Shown: in pieces, positions 60,745 through 64,000 of the stretch
How positions within the stretch are numbered: position 1 is the first letter of the stretch
Layout: every line of letters starts with the position of its first letter
From: Bradyrhizobium sp. LMTR 3
GTDB lineage: Bacteria > Pseudomonadota > Alphaproteobacteria > Rhizobiales > Xanthobacteraceae
Assembly: GCF_001693485.1 (NCBI RefSeq)
Contig: NZ_MAXC01000049.1
Span: 372,001 to 436,000 of the forward strand
DNA: 64,000 nucleotides
Direction of reading: 5' to 3'
Translations under genes and position numbers: made by a program
Notes under the pieces: generated by a model
The model's database searches: none
What the model saw: the letters and a program-made list of their open reading frames with translations, nothing else
Told to the model about the DNA's origin: nothing

Positions 60745-62289
60745 TCAGACATACTGAACCAATTCGAGGTAATCGTCTGTGAGGACAGGTGACCGGATGG
60801 AAGAAGCTGCGTCTTGAAGGAAGGTATTCAGAATCCGACTAGCGTGAATGCGGCGTTCGAAAGATGGCCGTGCCGGCGCGCGACTACGGCGAGTTGCTAA
60901 TTCGGAACTGACTAGGTCAGCCGCGGCTGCGGCACAATCTGAGGCGGAGAAGCAACCAGCAGACATGACAGCTTGCGCTAGCCCTAGTGTGGTGAGCCAA
61001 CCTGCATAGATTAGCACGGCACCGTCTGTCTCATTGAGGCCAGAGAGTTCCTCAATTGCAGCAGCATGGACTGGCGCCGCACCAAGAGACAGAAAAAGAT
61101 CGGCTATTTCGTCACGTGTGGCTCTAGAGAGAAGGCAGCGGCCGAGGTGCGATAGGAGCGTCTCAGTCGGACCCTCGAAGATGCGAAGAATGCGAGCGTC
61201 TCGATAGATTTTAGCTACAGGCGTTCTCTCATCGTAACCACGGCCACCTAACAGTTGGACGCATTGATCAGCGACGAGGCCGCACCACTCTGACGACAAA
61301 ACCTTCGTTGCCGACGCAAGGTGGACGTTCGGCGCGCCCTGCGCTGAGACAAGTCGGCAGGATGCGCCCAGCATTGCCTTCACTACTTCCCGCCGGAGTA
61401 CCATCTGTTCAAATAACTGCTCGATATAGCTGTTCTCAATCATGCGCAGCTTACCTAATCGGCGATGGCTTGCATATGAGGCTGCGACCTGGATAGCACG
61501 CTCAAGGGCTCCAAGACCCATAGCAGCCACACCAATACGCCCGCGGTTCATACTAGATGCTGCTGCTCCCCAGCCGTCTTGATCGCGAGAGAGCACGTAG
61601 GCACTCGGCACCTCTACATCCTGGAACTCTAGAGTATTTTGAATAATGCCACGTAAACCGAGTGTGCGATGCTCGTGCGTGACCTTTAGGCCCGGAGCTT
61701 GCCTATCAACTAGTACACAAACGAACCGACCTTTGGCATCGGGACCGGAGGCTCGCGCAAAGCAAACGATCCAACGGGCCCAGTCAGCGAGGCCGATCCA
61801 AATTTTGCGGCCGGAGATGCGAACTCTATCTTCGTGCATGAAAGCCGAAGCCTGTATATGCCGCGGGGCAGAGCCAGCTCCAGGCTCCGTCAAAGCGAAA
61901 GCGCAAAGGTCGCCGCGTGTTGCACCCCACATGACATGCCTTTGTTCAGGGATGTGCGGTGCCGCTTCGATGCAGGGCAAGGCCAGGAAGTTATGGATGA
62001 CGAGGGTAGAGGCAGCCGAGACATCGAAGGATGCAGTGGCGGAGATGAGGTCGATGGCCTCTTGCAAGGTAAGCGCTAATCCGCCGTGCTCTGCTGGTGT
62101 AGTGATCCCGAACAGTCCATGCCTTGCTAATGTGCTGTGTAGGGTCGGAGGGAATGCTCGACGGTCATCCGCGTCTGCGAAATTCAACTGACCCAGGTCA
62201 TCTATCAAACTGGAATATAGCGTAGGTGCACCATCTTCAGGTGTGCGTTCCTGCGCCTCCCCAAACAGGGAGTAGACTTGACTGTTCAT
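60745..62289 (-). CDS. acyl-CoA dehydrogenase family protein
   Basis: 514 residues from ATG 62289 (CGAGGGG upstream); the frame continues upstream without support. Acyl-CoA dehydrogenase core: LARHGLFGITTPAEHGGLAL, FALTEPGAGSAP, RISGRKIWIGLADWARWIVC, GLRGIIQNTLEFQDVEVP, QLLGGRGYDERTPVAKIYRD, and ARILRIFEGPTE with the likely catalytic Glu. About 130 additional C-terminal residues follow, Ala-rich, longer than typical short-chain enzymes. No partner genes are adjacent; the substrate is unknown. Confidence 0.88.
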   Translation of the reverse strand: MNSQVYSLFGEAQERTPEDGAPTLYSSLIDDLGQLNFADADDRRAFPPTLHSTLARHGLFGITTPAEHGGLALTLQEAIDLISATASFDVSAASTLVIHNFLALPCIEAAPHIPEQRHVMWGATRGDLCAFALTEPGAGSAPRHIQASAFMHEDRVRISGRKIWIGLADWARWIVCFARASGPDAKGRFVCVLVDRQAPGLKVTHEHRTLGLRGIIQNTLEFQDVEVPSAYVLSRDQDGWGAAASSMNRGRIGVAAMGLGALERAIQVAASYASHRRLGKLRMIENSYIEQLFEQMVLRREVVKAMLGASCRLVSAQGAPNVHLASATKVLSSEWCGLVADQCVQLLGGRGYDERTPVAKIYRDARILRIFEGPTETLLSHLGRCLLSRATRDEIADLFLSLGAAPVHAAAIEELSGLNETDGAVLIYAGWLTTLGLAQAVMSAGCFSASDCAAAAADLVSSELATRRSRAPARPSFERRIHASRILNTFLQDAASSIRSPVLTDDYLELVQYV

Positions 62290-62697
62290 AGCCCCTCGAA
62301 TTGTCTGGACAATATAAGGGCATAATGATTGCGCCCGCGCTCGTGACAATCATCCCGGTGGCTATCTCGAGTACACATTGGTATACGTGGATGCCAGCGA
62401 AGCAGGTTGCCCCTCATCGGGATTTATCGCGAGCGCTGCGCGGGCTCACATCAAGATGCATCTTGTCTATATGACCTCTCAGAGGAGAACTCTCGTTGTA
62501 GTCAATGAGCTCCATTCTCCTCAAGAATCACGCAGAGTCATTGAGTGGTGATTCGTCCCAAAGAGAGCCTAGGGAGAGGGCCGTCATGCGCCCCATGGCC
62601 AGCAGAGTGAGATGATGCTCGCTTGAGAGGCGTTCACCGAAACGCAAGCACCTTCGCTTTTGGAGGCGCTTCGCGGCCTAGTCTAGGAGGATGTGCG
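62290..62697. other. divergent intergenic region
   Basis: About 400 bases between divergent genes with no supported coding sequence. It must hold the promoters of the acyl-CoA dehydrogenase and the small unknown protein. I see no clear operator or RNA. Confidence 0.4.
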
Positions 62698-63210
62698 ATG
62701 TTCGGAAAGAAGAAAATGCTGCGGAAGCACGAGACCCAAGAGATTGAAGCTCGATTCGAGCGGAACGAGTGCGCAGGGAAGGACATTTACGCCCGGATCG
62801 CTGATTTGAAGAATGTGCCGCGCGACAACCTGCCCGATGCGGTTTTTATGCTCTTCGTTGAGGCAAAACACCAAAGCGAGCTGATTCGGCAATCGATCCA
62901 GGAGCGTACCCGCTATGACTTCAATTTCGTCGGGTTCATCGACGGCGATTTGGCGACCTACCTAGCGGAGGAAGCGGCGCATGCGGTCCGAGATCACGTT
63001 ACCAACCCGCAGACATTCTTAGAGGCGATGTCTGAGCAATTTCCGGATGTGCACTTCACGATCCAACAGCAGGACGCCGTCTCAATGGTTGCTTCGATGA
63101 TCCGTGTGCAGCGGCTGGAAGGCATTCTGGAAGGTCTGCGGCTTGCCGGTCTACTGAACAAAGCGCCAAACCGCCGCCGCACCAACCCTCAGAAGAACGG
63201 AATGCTTTAG
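62698..63210 (+). CDS. hypothetical cytoplasmic protein
   Basis: 170 residues, ATG preceded by AGGAGG at 8-bp spacing. Basic start (MFGKKKMLRKHETQEIEARF), then a mostly helical body (DNLPDAVFMLFVEAKHQSEL; LATYLAEEAAHAVRDHV), and a basic tail (NRRRTNPQKNG). No family recognised. It stands alone between noncoding stretches. Confidence 0.6.
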   Translation: MFGKKKMLRKHETQEIEARFERNECAGKDIYARIADLKNVPRDNLPDAVFMLFVEAKHQSELIRQSIQERTRYDFNFVGFIDGDLATYLAEEAAHAVRDHVTNPQTFLEAMSEQFPDVHFTIQQQDAVSMVASMIRVQRLEGILEGLRLAGLLNKAPNRRRTNPQKNGML

Positions 63211-63869
63211 CGGGTCCACTTCAAGCGCTTCTGGTGCCATAGCGGACGCCCTCGACAAATCCGATCAGGTTCGCATTGATTGCCGCCATCAAACCATACT
63301 CTTTAAACCGTACTCTTTCGGCCGGTGAGAGGCGCAGATCGAACCGTCTTCGAAATTGGTGTGCCGCGGTGCCGTCCGCCTACGTGGACCAGCTGCCCAG
63401 AAGCCCATGCGCGGGGACCCACTCCTGACCTGTACGGAAGCGCGGCGAGAAACGTGGGTTCCCGCCCAAGCCCGGAATGATCTGACTTCTTGCAAGAAGT
63501 CATCTTCCACCTCGCGGAGAGTCCGAAGCGAAGGGTACGCTTCGGAAAACCTGATCGGCGGAGACTTGCTCAGCACCGCCTTCACGCGGCCTCAGCACTC
63601 ATCTGGGCAAACAGCTTCGGCCCCGCACGTCCACCTGCAATCGGGTGCGAGGGGCCGGCGGGTCGGTGACAGCTTGGCAGGCTCGCCAGACGAACTTCTC
63701 GCACACGTGCTGGATCACTTTCGAACTCAGGAGTGGATAAAACCTGGGCAAGGCTCGCCAATATTTTTCATCGCCGGTGCTTGAGTTCAGGATGTTGGTA
63801 TTTGTGTTGGTATCCGTCGGGAGACTGAAAAAGAAATTCACGTTAATTCAAGTGCTTAGGTACCAAAAT
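63211..63869. other. about 660 bases without a supported gene
   Basis: A frame at 63356-63784 exists, but its N-terminal part runs through a sequence (CGTGGGTTCCCGCCCAAGC) typical of dispersed intergenic repeats in Bradyrhizobium-like genomes, so I do not call it. Nothing else is recognisable. Confidence 0.4.
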
Positions 63870-63890
63870 CCATTACCTCGGACGTAATGG
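63870..63890. promoter_or_regulatory. inverted repeat upstream of the XRE gene, candidate operator
   Basis: CCATTAC, 7 bases, GTAATGG: a perfect 7-bp inverted repeat 33 bases upstream of the XRE-type start at 63924. The spacing fits an autoregulatory operator. No binding data can be read from the sequence. Confidence 0.45.
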
Positions 63891-63906
63891 AATGGATGAA
63901 ATTCGC

Positions 63907-63925
63907 ATGGTAGGTTTTCTACCAT
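63907..63925 (+). promoter_or_regulatory. hairpin overlapping the start codon
   Basis: ATGGTAG, loop GTTTT, CTACCAT: a 7-bp stem whose right arm contains the first two bases of the ATG at 63924. In mRNA it would occlude initiation; as DNA it could be a second operator half-site pair. Confidence 0.4.
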
Positions 63926-64000
63926 GAACGCACATGCTGCCACGGCGCGAGCCGAACCAACGAAGGTCCCTCATATCGGCGATCACCTGCGCGAATGGCG
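63924..64000 (+). CDS. XRE-family regulator, N-terminal part (MmyB-like)
   Basis: 25 codons before the window edge: MNAHAATARAEPTK, then HIGDHLREWR. The last part is the typical opening of the helix-turn-helix regulators that carry a MmyB-like ligand domain (GDHLREWRxRRRLSQ). The remainder lies outside the window, so the assignment rests on ten residues and the upstream inverted repeats. Confidence 0.5.
   Translation, partial: MNAHAATARAEPTKVPHIGDHLREW

Noticed and set aside
63356..63784. 142-codon plus-strand gene near the window end
   Set aside because: The first third runs through what looks like a common intergenic repeat, and there is no RBS or domain.

Overview
The window looks like chromosome of a GC-rich alphaproteobacterium, most likely a Bradyrhizobium/Rhodopseudomonas-type organism. 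The evidence is the aromatic-catabolism gene content, HxlR and branched-chain-type ABC binding proteins, the IS630/IS66/RIT mobile elements and tRNA-Arg-like fragments. The genus is inference. The first 18.7 kb is ordinary catabolic chromosome; the rest is a mosaic accessory region.

Catabolic part. 1-3861 is a meta-cleavage lower-pathway operon: a heme-binding GlcG/HbpS-type protein (cut by the window edge), 2-oxopent-4-enoate hydratase, 4-oxalocrotonate decarboxylase, acylating acetaldehyde dehydrogenase and 4-hydroxy-2-oxovalerate aldolase. A secreted alpha/beta hydrolase and a periplasmic binding protein follow. 6428-14047 is a second operon: crotonase-fold protein, three-subunit molybdenum hydroxylase, metallo-beta-lactamase-fold lactonase-like protein, an SDR without catalytic residues, and an AMP-forming acyl-CoA ligase. 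It converges on a tandem-HxlR regulator (14044-15084). Divergent from the regulator are a branched-chain-type binding protein, a 4-hydroxybutyryl-CoA-dehydratase-like enzyme and a CoxG protein. A 20-bp motif lies twice in front of the regulator and once in front of the 6.4-kb operon, so one regulon is likely.

Accessory part. 19-25 kb is debris: LysR fragment, IS630 copy, TctA fragment, three copies of a repeat with a GTGTGCAC core, tRNA-Arg-like fragments. 24908-30120 encodes a three-domain hydrolase (SGNH, amidase, M15 peptidase) and a trypsin-like protein with a degenerate EEP-like part. 30.4-38.3 kb holds membrane, lipoprotein and coiled-coil genes of unknown role. 39033-47484 is a tight four-gene operon: conserved unknown protein, astacin-like metalloprotease, caspase-like protease, and a 1799-residue protein with two trypsin domains and a two-HKD phospholipase D domain. 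This is the best candidate for an undescribed (defence or proteolytic-cascade) system.

48-56 kb holds a membrane alpha/beta hydrolase, a broken serine recombinase, a Fic protein and a compact ubiquitin-like conjugation operon (Ub-like, E2-like, JAB, E1). The last diverges from an XRE/ImmA regulator pair. 56914-60338 is a RIT element (three tyrosine recombinases, 83-bp inverted ends) inserted in an IS66 tnpB gene with an apparent 6-bp target duplication. The window ends with an acyl-CoA dehydrogenase, a small unknown gene and the start of an XRE regulator.
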